Source: Congeria kusceri
Lineage: Eukaryota; Mollusca; Bivalvia; Myida; Dreissenidae
Assembly: GCA_027627225.1 (NCBI GenBank)
Contig: CM051024.1
Location: forward strand, 46,969,047 to 47,033,046
DNA: 64,000 bases
Direction of reading: 5' to 3'
A program made the position numbers and the translations under genes. Positions 37,518-48,732 of the stretch are shown in pieces. Position 1 is the first letter of the stretch. The number at the start of each line of letters is the position of its first letter. The notes beneath the pieces were generated by a model that was given only the letters and a program-made list of their open reading frames with translations, did no database searches and had not been told where the DNA came from.

Positions 37518-38467
37518 CTACTGCCCGCTGACGCCGTTTTTTCTGTAATGTCTGAAGTTTTCAATGACATCATTCACATTGTCATATATGTCAAACTTTA
37601 TTCGCTCATCAGCCACAGTTTGACCATAAACAGCCCCGTTAAAATACCAGGCACTCTCAATACTTGGGTGGAGGTGGAGCCGGTTGATAAGTCCCTGGTT
37701 GGGCTTGGTGACATCATCTACCAGTTTATAGCCACCGTTCTTCATAGGAGCGCGTTTCCTCATTATGGCAGATTTCGCAGTGTTATTTCTCAGCTTGATG
37801 AGGACTGGGCGGGTCTGCCCCTATTCGTGGGTATTCGGTGAATGGCCACCATGTCAATTGGCTGCAGGTCAACGTCAGTGTGTGTTTTCAGGATTCCAGA
37901 TACGGTTTTTGTTAACGTCTCCTCATTTTCGTCTCTACTTTCTGGAACGTTTAGTATTTTGATATTATTCTTTCTTGAATATTATTCGTTGTAAATAGCC
38001 TTCTTATTGGCATTTCTGCTCAATTCATAGGCCCTATCAATTTGTTCCTGGAGTGATTTGTTGGTGACATTATTATTGCTTTCTAGTTTCTGTAATTTTT
38101 CCTGGAGGTTTTTGTTGTCAAAGTTCAATGAGTCTATTTTGGCTTGCATATCATTCATCTTCTCATTAATTATTTTGTCTATCTTTTTGTTCATAGTTTG
38201 TTAAATTGTTTGCATTAAATTGGTTACTGTACTTGAAATCAGCTGTTCCACATCATCTTTCCGAATCATACTTTTGATATCTTCCCTCAACCCTGAAATC
38301 CCATCAGTCATGGTTTGAAGTTGCACCTGGATAGAATTCAGCTCATCCATGCTCGAGTTACTGTTTTCACTAGTGTCCGGTCTATATTTTTTAACTGCTG
38401 GTTTTGTTGGTGGCTTTGTCCCCGCGAAATTAAGCTTAGGCTGATCCTTTTTTGTTTGGCTGCTCAT
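37518..38467 (-). pseudogene. LINE ORF1: coiled coil plus RRM-like nucleic-acid-binding domain
   Basis: It starts with MSSQTKKDQPKLNF, a basic, proline-containing head. A long heptad region follows (MNDMQAKIDSLNFDNKNLQ, ..LEQ/LQEQI..), then an L1-type RRM (RKNNIKILNVPESRDENEE, ..MVAIHRIP..) and a C-terminal part (frame 37763-37518; HLHPSIESAWYFNGAVYG). Two in-frame stops (near 38201 and 37982) and one shift (near 37800) disrupt it. L1 ORF1 proteins trimerise through the coiled coil and coat the LINE RNA; this order of parts fits that family. Confidence 0.75.
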
Positions 38468-38821
38468 AGTTTAGATCGTGTCATGTGTTAGCAATGGTAT
38501 TTACAAACAAATACAGTTATTTTCCTTTGTGTTCAAAGTGTAATCCGGCAATTAGCTATCCTTTCAATGCAGTAGGGGTTTTCTCCAAACAATTCAGATC
38601 ATAATCACTCAAATGACACACTGATAAAAAAGGAAAAATCGTGTGTTATAAAATTTCAAATTTCTTTTCAACGCATATTTATTCCAGGATGTCACTTTGT
38701 CACATCATTCAATATATATTCATGTACAAGTTGTACTAAAAATTATCATCATTTCATCTGTATTTTGATGTAAATACTGGAGAGTAAAAAATTATCCACC
38801 CATCACTCCAGTGACTAACCC

Positions 38822-38837
38822 AGCATAGAGCAAACTT
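38822..38837. repeat. Target-site duplication, right copy
   Basis: AGCATAGAGCAAACTT, identical to 30883-30898; marks the 5' boundary of the inserted LINE. Confidence 0.85.
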
Positions 38838-39655
38838 GGTACTACGGTACTGACAAACAATTTGAGCTGGCAATCAATTGGTAAATTTATATTTCTTATT
38901 TTAAAGTACAGACTAAATAAAGCTTTTCTTGCTTGTTCAGTGACATGTTTCTTGGCATTCAGCAAATGTCTATTGTCGAAGGAACAATACCTAAATGTTT
39001 GAAACTGTCAACTACTTCGCATTTATTATTTTGAACAGTGATATTTCTTTGTCGTCGGCGTTTGTCACCAAAAACCAATTTTTTTTCGTTTTCTCAACAT
39101 TAATATCAAGTTTCCATTTATTGCACAAATCAATAAATGTATCCATAAGTGATCAATGTTCATTTTCACTTTTAGAAAATAGTACCGTTTCGTCAGAATA
39201 CAGCAGTACAATGAGTTTTACATAAATATCAATGTCTAGGTCGTGTATATTTAAGCTGCTGGCATTAAGTGTCAACATATCATGCTCAAGGTCGTTCAAA
39301 AACAGAGAAAACAATATCGGTGATAAATTTTCGCCTTGGCGTACACCACGACTACACTAGAAGAAATCTGAAATTGTATCGCCAACAAGAAGAAACGACT
39401 TAATATCGCTGTACATATTGTGGATAACATTAAATAGCTTCCCGGTAATATTATATTTAGAAAGTTTTAACCAAAGACCAGCACGCCATACAGAGTAAAA
39501 GGCCTTACGAAAATCAATGAAAGCGCAGAATAGTTTACATTTTTTTATGTTTGAAATATTCTGACAGCATTTGTAGAATAAAAATATTGTCGATAGAACT
39601 ATGATTTTTTTCTGAAGCCAGCTTGTGTTTTTAATAATAATTCTTTCTCTTTAAG
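38822..39655 (-). mobile_element. 5' (reverse transcriptase) half of the split older LINE
   Basis: Minus-strand reading shows FRKNHSSIDNIFILQ, CAFIDFRKAFYSVWRAGL, SRGVRQGENLSPILFSLFL, LLYSDETVLFSKSE and KWKLDINVEKT, then KHVTEQARKALFSLYFKIR and PSLLYAG, with several stops and shifts. It continues at 30898 with LLYACEIWGYG. The catalytic YADD is SDE here. The element is 5'-truncated near 39655. Confidence 0.75.
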
Positions 39656-39660
39656 ATACG

Positions 39661-40958
39661 ATGGTAGAGATATCTGATCCTGAGGTTTGCAAAAATGAGG
39701 ACACATTTCGTAAAAACCTTGATGCTTGGATTGAAAGCGATGATAAAATAACCAGATCTCCATGGTTAGTAACTAGTTCAGTCAGTGGAACATGTGGTTA
39801 TCCCAATGAAAGTGTATCTGATCATTGTGATGATTCAATTGCAATGGAATCTGATACAGGTGTTAGAATAGAAAATGAGATGAATTAATTGTCTTTTAAA
39901 TATTCCAGTATAGGCAAACCAACTACACAATAATCATCATTAAACTCATTTGGTACAAGATTGAGTGAAGAAACACGATGTAGTAAACATATCAATATCA
40001 ATTTCAGAAACCAGACTGGAAGCTTTTTCCCAGGCCCTTGCGCTCAATTTTTCTCAACCGGAAATAACTGAGTATTTAAATTGTCCCACTTACGTTTGGG
40101 CAGAGAAAATGGGATGGAAAAGAATATGGTTTATCTGATAGGATCTTTTACTGAAGCAACATTGATGCTATCTGAGATTGTGTAGAGAGAAATGTACAGA
40201 GTATACTTATCTGATCTTGAGGAGCAGTTCTTAATTGTCATCAGCCAAACACCTGAAAATACTTTTCCAGTAATATACCTTGTTTCAGCTTCTTTGACTT
40301 TATTAAAATAGATAACTTTTCTGCAAAATCCATATTCACATCTTGAACCAGCTGAAGCCTCACACAGACATCTTGCTCACAGTGTTTTGGATTGTGTTCC
40401 TTTCGTTGACTGGCTTTGTTCTTCTATTAAAAGAGCTGAATTATCATCAATTCTGTGCATTGTTTCGTCGGGAATAAACTATTTAGACAGAAAAAAACGA
40501 ATGTACTGATGTGTTATGAAACACCTTTAAGATCCTTAATTATAAACAATACAGAAATGTTTGAACTAGTTAGTGTGCATCATACTGCATATTTATTATT
40601 AACCCAAACTGTCTCAGGCCTAATAACAGGTGCACTAACTGGATTGGTTTTCACCATGTTGCCAAGTCACATTGCAATGATACATAAATGTGTAGACTTG
40701 CAGCAGAAAGGGGCATTATATGGACTGGTAGAAAGAGAATATGTTGTCCGGCAACTTAGGAACTTGCAATTGGACTTAAACAGAACAGTAACACTTTGCC
40801 TATTATGTGATGACTTAGATGAACTGAAAGGATTGGCTAAGGATGTTGCTCGAATTTTGCGAAGTGCACTTAAAATCCTCGTTAATGTAGGGTCAAGTGA
40901 AAACTCACCAACAGTACTGAAAGTCGTAGATGGAATTCAAATACAGAAGACATTATAA
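39661..40958 (+). pseudogene. Decayed intronless copy of an unidentified cellular gene
   Basis: The frame at 39661-39888 begins MVEISDPEVCKNEDTFRKN. Coding-like sequence then continues in shifting frames: ETRLEAFSQALALNF and EITEYLNCPTYVWAEK, then YRVYLSDLEEQFLIVISQ and SVLDCVPFVDWLCSSIKRAE (near 40390-40440), and the 167-codon frame to 40958 (LYGLVEREYVVRQLRNLQL, DLDELKGLAKDVARILRSAL). The absence of introns over ~1.3 kb, several stops and shifts, and a position abutting the truncated LINE suggest a retrocopy. No poly(A) tail is seen. The parent looks like a large helical, repeat-rich protein; I do not recognise it. Confidence 0.45.
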
Positions 40959-40979
40959 TAGTGTATATAATAATTTCAG

Positions 40980-43647
40980 AATATGACTGTGGAAATAAAT
41001 TAATAAATTATAATACACTCTTAGACCGGCGTGTGGTTAAGGTAGACTGTACCTTCCCCGATACATTTCGGTGTGATGTCGAAATGGGCTCCGATGAAGA
41101 CCTCAGTTTCAATTCAAAAGAAGGTCATCTCGGTGAAAATGACTGCACATACAATTATTATTCCTCATCAGAATTGTTGGAATTAAGTAGCTGTTCGACA
41201 GTGACAGTATCAAGTCTGTACGAAAAACAAGAACGGATGACAGGAACACATATTCTACACATAATAATTCTGCAAACGAGGTATCCAACACATCTCTTGA
41301 AGAAGATAACCGACAAATGTCAACATTTAAGGACCGTGAGCACAGCAAACCATCTGGCGAAGTGTACGTCAAAGTCAGCAATACGAATTGTGGTAAAACA
41401 TCGGGAATGTTCCAGCAATATAACAAGTAACCGCTGTCGTATACCACGTTCAGATACTGTTTTTACTCTTAACATCGAAACATTTGGTTTAATGTGCAAA
41501 AACAAAGCACCGAACTTCATTCACACACCTGCAACATCAAACGTTCCTGTGACCATAAGAGTAACCATGAAATGTGGAAGAACTAGATATTTTTGTAACG
41601 TTCTGAAATACCATTTCTCTAGATTAGGGAGCATGGGAGAATGGAATACCTCTAATACTTGTACGATGATATTAGCGTCAACGTTACATTCATCTTGTTC
41701 TGAATTCAGAAATCGCACGCTTACAAGAATATTTGGCAATATGCAAACATACTCTATACTTGAAATACGATTGATGACTTGTTTCCATTTTTCGGATGAC
41801 TTCTGTGTTCACGATATTTGGACAAGGCAAATGTTTTCAGTATAAATCAGCGTTGAAACCCACGTTTCGTCACATATATGCCACCATGCGTCTGCTTACT
41901 TCCAAAAATCGTCATTCGACACACCCATGCTTAATTTGGAAGATATTGTATGCCGCAAATACGTTGACGTTATATTCGATGTAAAACCACTCTAAAAATA
42001 AGTGGGTTAAGAATCGAAATTTTGTGAACTTGATGAAAAATGTACCAGGATTAACTAAACCCATGTCTTCTTCTAATAGAAACACTCCATTAACTAGTAC
42101 GTTTACCTCGGAGAAACAAGCATTACTACACGAAGTGGACATACATGATTCAGATAAAATATCTCGGAGAATGATTGATCACCTATATAAAACTAAACAT
42201 TTTTTTAGCGCATAGAAAGTGAAACCGGAAGCAACAGAAACAATTGCAAGAAGGTGGTATGTTGATCCCGGGCAACATATTTGTTCGTACTGGTTGTGTC
42301 TGTATGCTTGGTTCTACAGCAAGAACCGTTGTAAGTTATCAATAATACTATTCCAAAATATTTAATAATCTAAATAAAAACCATCATTTAAAGAAAAACA
42401 GTATTGAAATTTTACATATTGAGTCGTCGTAATTTAAATCACGTTAAGTACCAGAGTCGAACTATATATGTATATAAAGTGATTACCTGACTCAATCTCT
42501 ATTACAATGCAATTCATGTCATTATATTAAGACTCCGAGAGGAGTTTAACCCGTACAGGAATCATTGAACTTAGAAGCACAAAAGCATCCGGTATACCGT
42601 ATGAACACTGGGGATCGATCAAATGGTACACTTTATTTTGTGAACGAAATTGAAAAAGCACGATCTCATAAACATTAAATGCGACTGACACGTTCTTTCG
42701 TTTGCTACTATTTATAGATGTTATTTTTATAGTCTTGCTGAACAGGGCACTCGGTTTGACTGAGTCTCCTACGATATCGCTGTTAGACAGAAGACAGGGG
42801 GACACCGTAGACATAAACATAACTAGGCATGCTAGAAGATGTGGGGTTGCTGGTTTGTCACTTGCTTTCAATTTGTCCATTTTGCGGTTAGGTATTCTTT
42901 TATCTTTGGCAACATGAGGTCGAAATAAAACTTAAACAAGTGTCAATCTACACATAAGATCTTCAAATATAGCATTGCTAATGCGCGTCACCACTGAAAA
43001 TTGTAGTAGATCCAATTTACCCATTAGCTTAAAATAAATCGAAAAGTCACTGATATTTCTCGAACTACTAGTATTCAGTCGAGAACATGGCTGATATAAT
43101 AACAAATCATCATCCAATCAGTTCCGTTCGTGGCATAGGCTAAAAACGTATGATTCAAAAGACACATGCCAATTTCATTTGAAAGTAAGCGATAAATTAT
43201 AGAGATATGATCTTTATAACGATTTTTTAAATATCACTCCTATATATTGTAGCGGAAAGAAGACGAGGCGATACTGTAGACCTTCGTGCGGTCAGAGCTT
43301 TGAGAACAGTCAGTCAAGCAGGTCTGTTGCACAAGTATTTAAGTCAGTTTGTTCAGTCTGCTTAAACAAATAATTAAAAAAGCTATTCATGTGTACCTCT
43401 ATAGAGCATCTGAGGTGATTTAAGAACGGTAACAATATCTGCCAATTAGCGTCTATTGTGTTCAGGATTTGTTCAAGTTCCAGTCCAGGTGGTTATATCA
43501 TGCCACGTGTGTAACGTACGCCCTGCAAACACCGTCCTGCTTTCCTGTCGGCATCTGGTGGCATGCGGCCTTTGTGCCCCAGGACTCATTAGGTGCCCTG
43601 ACTGCAACACTCGAAATGTGAGATTTGTCCATGCTCTCGAAATGTGA
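40980..43647 (+). pseudogene. IAP-like copy 2: RING kept, BIR not found
   Basis: An acceptor at 40979 (aatttcag) opens a frame to 41845 with DVEMGSDE and ETFGLMCKNKAPNFIHTP, matching the region upstream of copy 1. Coding continues in other frames to a perfect donor (gtaagt) near 42334, passing VKPEATETIARRWYVD, which matches copy 1 just before its BIR (VKAESTAKLAKMWYLD). No CX2CX16HX6C BIR follows. Two spacer exons, ~42775-42852 and 43253-43321, resemble the third exon of copy 1. The RING exon 43466-43647 is intact (CHVC, CRHLVACGLC, CPDC). The last two exons keep the splice phases of copy 1. Several frame changes upstream argue for a pseudogene or a RING-only product. Confidence 0.55.
43466..43647 (+). 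CDS. RING exon of IAP-like copy 2
   Basis: The acceptor gtgttcag ends at 43465. The exon reads GFVQVPVQVVISCHVCNVR, then CRHLVACGLCAPGLIRCPDC, a complete C3HC4 set, and ends in TGA at 43645-43647. Nucleotide similarity to the RING exon of copy 1 is high and extends ~150 bp past the stop, implying recent duplication. As an E3-type RING it could act only if an upstream start is used. Confidence 0.65.
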
Positions 43648-43809
43648 TATTTGTCCATGCTCTTGTGTTTTGGTGACGAGGGCGGGAGAACAAAGGAACA
43701 TACACAGTTTTGGAAAACAGAAAAAGTATACTTTTTGAAACACAAGCACAAATGTTTTGAGCGTAGATTGTATCTGTACAATATATTGCAGATGAGGTTA
43801 ATGGGCTCG

Positions 43810-44920
43810 TGGAATACAGCGTTACACAATCAACTGGAGCATTACAAGCCACCGGAACACCACAGTCATGTACTATTCCCTATATGTTTCACTAACGAAA
43901 CTTGATTTATAGTATTTCTTTGTATTGTTTCCATTTATTTAACTTTTATCCCATGTTCACGATGTCATTGACGAAATAACACTGTGGAATACAGCAAACA
44001 CGCGATGTAAAGTGTGTTAGTTTATTTTCAAACGAATGATGGAAATGATTTTTGTATGTAAAGAAACTTTCAAAAAGTAGGGTTTCTTCTTTTTATGCTT
44101 GTGTATAATTATTATCTATGCAATTACGGCCAGTTGTATCAATTTTATTAATGCGTAATAATTTTGACCTTATAGTAATCACAAGCATTATACGTTTTAC
44201 TCTCTTTGCTAATTGTATGAGTTTAAATCGAAATGTTATAGTGGTTTTACATGGTAATGTATTATAACCGCACTGTAACATCCTATGATATAAAGTTCAG
44301 TGATATAACAATGCGTTTGAAGGCAAGTACACGTACAATGCTTTAAATGCATGCACACTATATTGTAAGTTAAAAACAGCTACGTGAGTGTCTGATTATT
44401 TGTTCATAGACCAAATGTTTGTTGACATTATCGTTGTAAAATTACTACGTATTTATCTTAATATGCCAGTTAAAAACATTTACAACGCGTTGGTAAATGT
44501 GGTTTATGTTTTGGTCATGATACCACATTAAAACCTGGTAAGCACACCATGATGTCAGATACACAGTGCGACACACAAAACTATAAATTATTTGCAAACT
44601 CACAAACATTTAAACTGAAAATGACATTAAAAAGCGGTTGATTATTAATGGAGTACATATATCTTAGTCTAAATTATTCGAGCTATCAGATCCGTTTCAA
44701 CCACAATTATCGTAGTATAAGGATGTAAACAAGTCGAGAATGAATAGTACTAGGCACAATCCTCGTACTATTTCTTTATTTTCCGCTTGATTTATATTGA
44801 CGTGATATTAAACATATTTCACAAACATATATTACAAATATGATGTCCCAAAATATTGGCACAAAAACACGCTAACGTTCAAGCCTGTAATTGTAATACT
44901 ATCCAGATTTATAATCGATT
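43810..44920. other. Intergenic, no gene seen
   Basis: AT-rich DNA without recognisable coding, repeat or RNA features beyond the duplicated 3' flank of IAP-like copy 2. Confidence 0.4.
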
Positions 44921-44924
44921 CCAG

Positions 44925-45009
44925 ATGGGGCCATCTTGACAGACGTGACCGTTGAGGATAGAACAACTATGTACATTTACGAAGGTGACCGGTATGCTCA
45001 GAACAAACA
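44925..45009 (+). CDS. Orphan splice-flanked exon, unidentified
   Basis: An 85-bp segment with an acceptor (attccag) and a donor (aaca|gtaaga) has an open frame reading GAILTDVTVEDRTTMYIYEG then DRYAQNK. It is more GC-rich than its surroundings and has protein-like composition. No neighbouring exons were recognised, so it may be a relic or part of a long gene with distant exons. The family is unknown. Confidence 0.3.
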
Positions 45010-45547
45010 GTAAGATTAATGAATTATGGTATAACTTATTATAATAAATAACAGTATTATCATCAGATACGTATAGTTGTTGTATTTGCTTTAAGTTTTC
45101 GGATTAAACTTGGAAATCTAACCATGTTGTTGTTTTCGTATAATTTAGAAATAGGTTACATGTTACCATTTGAACAAGAAGGTGTACACAATAAACAGAT
45201 TGTGAACTTGATCTACCATCTTGGTAGTACTCGTTTGAAAATTTGCGAGCATTGTCGGAAATTGTGGATTGTGGATATGTATTGGATTCTTTACACATAA
45301 TTTATAACTTGCTTTTGTGTTTATCGTTGATTTTACATGAACCGTTCGAGTGTACATTGTGAACGACAGTCTCAATTCTAATAATAGTTAATGACATTGG
45401 GTTTAAATTTGGACATTTTGGAAAACCAAGGAATGATTTCCAGTGTCTGTCCGTGACTAGGCCGACAGTGGCTGTGTCAGAATTCAAAAGTGTCTAAGTG
45501 CAAATGTTATTAAACTTCAGTGAAACTTAAGATTTTTAACAGTTTAG

Positions 45548-46285
45548 GTACTGTCGCTGTGGATTCATTTAATTTCGTTGACATGAAATTACGTGGATTC
45601 GTAAAATCGGGCATATTCGTTGGATCTTAAATTCGTGGATTTCGATTTTTTGCCAAAAACCTAAACAATTACCCGCATTGTCCGTATCTTATCGTATCAA
45701 TCTCGGGATAATGTGGTCCGTAGTGTAACAACACCATACCAATTAGCGGGGTTAAACATCGGTGGAATATACCAGCATCGCAATAAACAGTCCAATTAAT
45801 AGTGGTACTCATAGTTTCTTGTATAATTGTAATAAAACAGTGGGTCCTATTAACGGCAGTTTGACACGAAGCCAGTTAAGCGCATGACAATTAACAAGTG
45901 ACAAACTGCGAATATCGATACGTGCGTGACAATTGAGCAACCTGTACCTTTCAATTATTCTGTCAGTATTATATGTTCTTTCAAAACGGAAACATCATAC
46001 AATTATTTGTTTTTTCAAATGTAGTTAAAGTATAATTTAACATCATGTCAGTATTTACAGTAAATAATTATCAAGGGAGGTAACACAATCTCCCAAACAT
46101 GGGTCAAAAGTAGTTGCGCCCCTTTAGTCTGACGTCACAGTAATGCAGATACTAATAATTTCGGACATAAGACTTCGGACATAAACGTTCGTCGTACATT
46201 TGAATTCGTGGTTGAGCTGACTTACGAAAATCCACGAAAATTAGTGTCCGACGAATAATAATGGTTTTACAGTATCTGGTAGTAT
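45548..46285 (+). mobile_element. Probable MITE with imperfect inverted ends
   Basis: The left part contains 'tactgt', 'tacgtggattcgtaaaa' and 'attcgtggatttcg'. The right part read on the minus strand contains 'tactgtaaaacc', 'ttcgtggattttcgtaag' and 'attcg'. The same words therefore appear inverted at both ends, ~700 bp apart, without coding sequence between. Boundaries are approximate. Confidence 0.4.
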
Positions 46286-46289
46286 CCAT

Positions 46290-47990
46290 AACGTAATGCT
46301 TACAAAAAGTAAACTACATGGTAACTGTTTAATATTTACGCGAATAAAAACGCTAAATGTAACTTAAACTACACGTGAATTATTCGCACTCTTTAGCAAT
46401 TTGTTGGCTATTATAGTTATTTGTTCTAAGGAAGTGTAAGAATAAGGCCCTGGCGCATATAGTTCCATCATATAGGTTTAAACGTTCGATTTTAATAAAT
46501 GTGAATAAACTGTAAATGAACAACTATACTTTTATTTCTGTCAACGTTTTGTTGTCTGTACTTTTAATATTATCCATAGAAGTAAACACAAAATAATGTC
46601 ATTAAATGTACACTAAACAATATCTAATCTTCAATTTTCGTTGAGCATTCTGAATTTAACAGAACTAGAGTCACATGTTTATTACTATGTTTAGGTAATA
46701 AGAATCGCACGTAGTATTTAAATTTCGATAAGTACCAGCCAAATTTTGATTCAGTGCCATATGTACGCAGGGGTGGTTCCATGATTTTGGTTTAGGGGTT
46801 GGGGGGAGCGTACACTTTTGATCGTGCAGTTATAACCACTTAATGTTGTGTGTGTATGTGCAGTGATCAGCTACAGACATCGGTATGTCATGCACCTATT
46901 TTGGCAGTAAATTGCCCTTGTTTGATGTGCCTGTCCACTAAAACGTTTTTGACATTCAATGTTATATATCAGGAACATCTTTAAACATGTAAAATCTGTA
47001 GTTGACTAAATTCAAACGCGAACGCATCGATAATTATTTGTATTATTCATTCACCGAAGTGCAGTTGTCTCATTTCGAAGTTAATGTCATTAAATAACTC
47101 ACACGTTCACAGTCATGCTCATCCATTGTCTTCAAATGTGCTGTGCGCTGGGTTTTTTCATCGAAACAAACTAACGGACAGAGAGAGACGAGCATGTTTT
47201 TTACACGAAATATTGTGAAAGATACTCGTATGATTGCGTTGTGACTTTGTGTCAATTTCGCTGAAATGTGGTTCCGGAAATCGCCAGGAATTGGAGCCAA
47301 CGGTGTGGACACCTCTCTATTTTATCACGTTATATGTTTCCTATAAATGTATAAAACAATATAACATTTGGTGTGATGGCTAATGGAACATTGAACAAAC
47401 AGTTTGTCGATTAGGATTTTGGGGAACAAAACTATTTATTGAGACAAAACTCGTAGTAATTAATTTGACCTGAATTTCGACTTTAAATCAAATTTCTTCG
47501 AAATGTATAAATGGCTTTTATGTGGTATCATGTGCCAACGGTGTATTACATCTTTATGTAATATATGAATTTGTGAAAGACAAAATATCCACAAATAAAG
47601 GTGTATATACACCATTGGCTACAGTTTATTTTTTGTGATGGACGTTTGCGCCGGTACTTCGATGAATCGTAGGGGGCGGGTTAGGTCGGGTATGTTTTAC
47701 TCCGAAGTTCACGTGTATCTTTTACCAAACTGAGCGAGCGAAGCAGGCGATTTTTTAGCATATTTGTACAGTTTGCACCGTTTTTATAAATGCTCATATA
47801 TATAAGGTTCGGCATTATTTTTTTTTATTTTTTTTTGGGGGGGGGGAGTGCGCCTTCCCCCCTGAATCCGCTAGTGTGTGCGTGTACGCGAATTGTAAAT
47901 ATGTCATCAAGCATTGTTTTATATTATCTCTATTCCACACCCGAACGGAATTCGTATAAAAATAAAGTGCATATATACAGTTTGTATTGT
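46290..47990. other. Intergenic with short repeat fragments, no gene seen
   Basis: 46765-46820 ('cgcaggggtggttccatgat', 'aggggttggggggagc') and 47830-47890 (poly-G, 'ccccctgaatccgctag') look like two inverted ends of a repeat of about 1.1 kb. The rest is unremarkable. The 80- and 113-codon minus frames have no recognisable domain. Confidence 0.3.
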
Positions 47991-48455
47991 GTCGCCTGAA
48001 TAGGCGACATTTAAGGTTTAGTTTTGGCGGCTTCGTCGGTGTTGGCGGCGGCGGCGTTGTCGACGGCGTCTCCTTTAGTTTGTTCAGACAATAACTTGCG
48101 AAGTTTAGTGCTATCATTATGAATCTTGACGGAAGTGTTAGTAGGCAAAAAAGCAAGGTAAGGTTCGGTTTTCGGCATTATTGCTCTTATTGTACCTGAG
48201 TTAAAAATAGATTAAATACGGCTTGTGCAGACAATAACTTGAGAAGTTTTTGTGCAATCATTATTAAGAGAATTGTAAATAGGAATAAAAGGAAAGTTAA
48301 GTTCGGTTTTCAGCATAATTGCACATATCGTACTTGAGTTATGTCCCTTTTTAAAAAACTAGTTCAAGTTACCCCTATGCAGAGGCTGAGTTCGGTTTTC
48401 GGCATCATTGCTCTTATGGTACTTGAGTTATGCCCCGTCAGGTGACATATCCGAC
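47991..48455 (+). repeat. Repeat element with GTCGCCTGAATAGGCGAC start
   Basis: The palindrome GTCGCCTGAATAGGCGAC at about 47991-48008 is followed by a G/C-rich 'ggcggcggcggcg' block and diverged units carrying 'cagacaataacttg.gaagttt' (48082 and 48227) and 'ttgagttatg.cccttt' phrases. The right end near 48440 has 'gtcaggtgacat'. Non-coding, same general style as the elements at 637 and 23785. Confidence 0.45.
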
Positions 48456-48732
48456 TCGAGGAGTTCTTATTAAAATTATTTTTCTATGTAAACATGTGAA
48501 TTTCTTATGACAAAATGTATAAAAAAAGAAAAAGAAACATAAACATAAAGAAAAGGGCTGTTTAATATCAAATAGATACGCAAACAATTTTATAAATATC
48601 GTTAATTTGTGGTATTTCCTAGATCAACTTACGCGTATGTATACTGTATTGGAAACCAACTTTATAGTAAACAAGCGTTGTCACTGTCAGTGACAAACGC
48701 CCCCGAATATATGTTTTGACAGAAAAAAATCG

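Larger units (their letters stand above)
30899..38821 (-). mobile_element. Nearly full-length L1-like LINE (ORF1, ORF2), inserted in an older LINE
   Basis: About 7.9 kb, bounded by a perfect 16-bp target-site duplication. In element orientation: a ~350-bp 5' region, ORF1 (38467-37518), a ~2.4-kb spacer, ORF2 with endonuclease and reverse transcriptase (35089-31284), a ~300-bp 3' region with a CATA tract and a terminal CA repeat. The reading frames carry several stops and shifts, so this copy is not intact as read. Mobility of this class uses target-primed reverse transcription, consistent with the duplication. Confidence 0.85.

Noticed and set aside
37437..37841. 134-codon plus-strand frame
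   Set aside because: Antisense shadow of LINE ORF1, which has recognisable L1-type content on the minus strand.
42527..42880. 117-codon minus-strand frame
   Set aside because: Overlaps a plus-strand spacer exon clearly related to IAP-like copy 1; the minus frame has no recognised domain. Some doubt remains for its C-terminal half.
43473..43852. Minus-strand frames opposite the RING exon
   Set aside because: Antisense of a well-supported RING exon; the same shadow appears opposite the copy 1 RING.
47815..48156. 113-codon minus-strand frame with proline and lysine runs
   Set aside because: Made from a poly-G/poly-T tract and a repeat element; no gene evidence.
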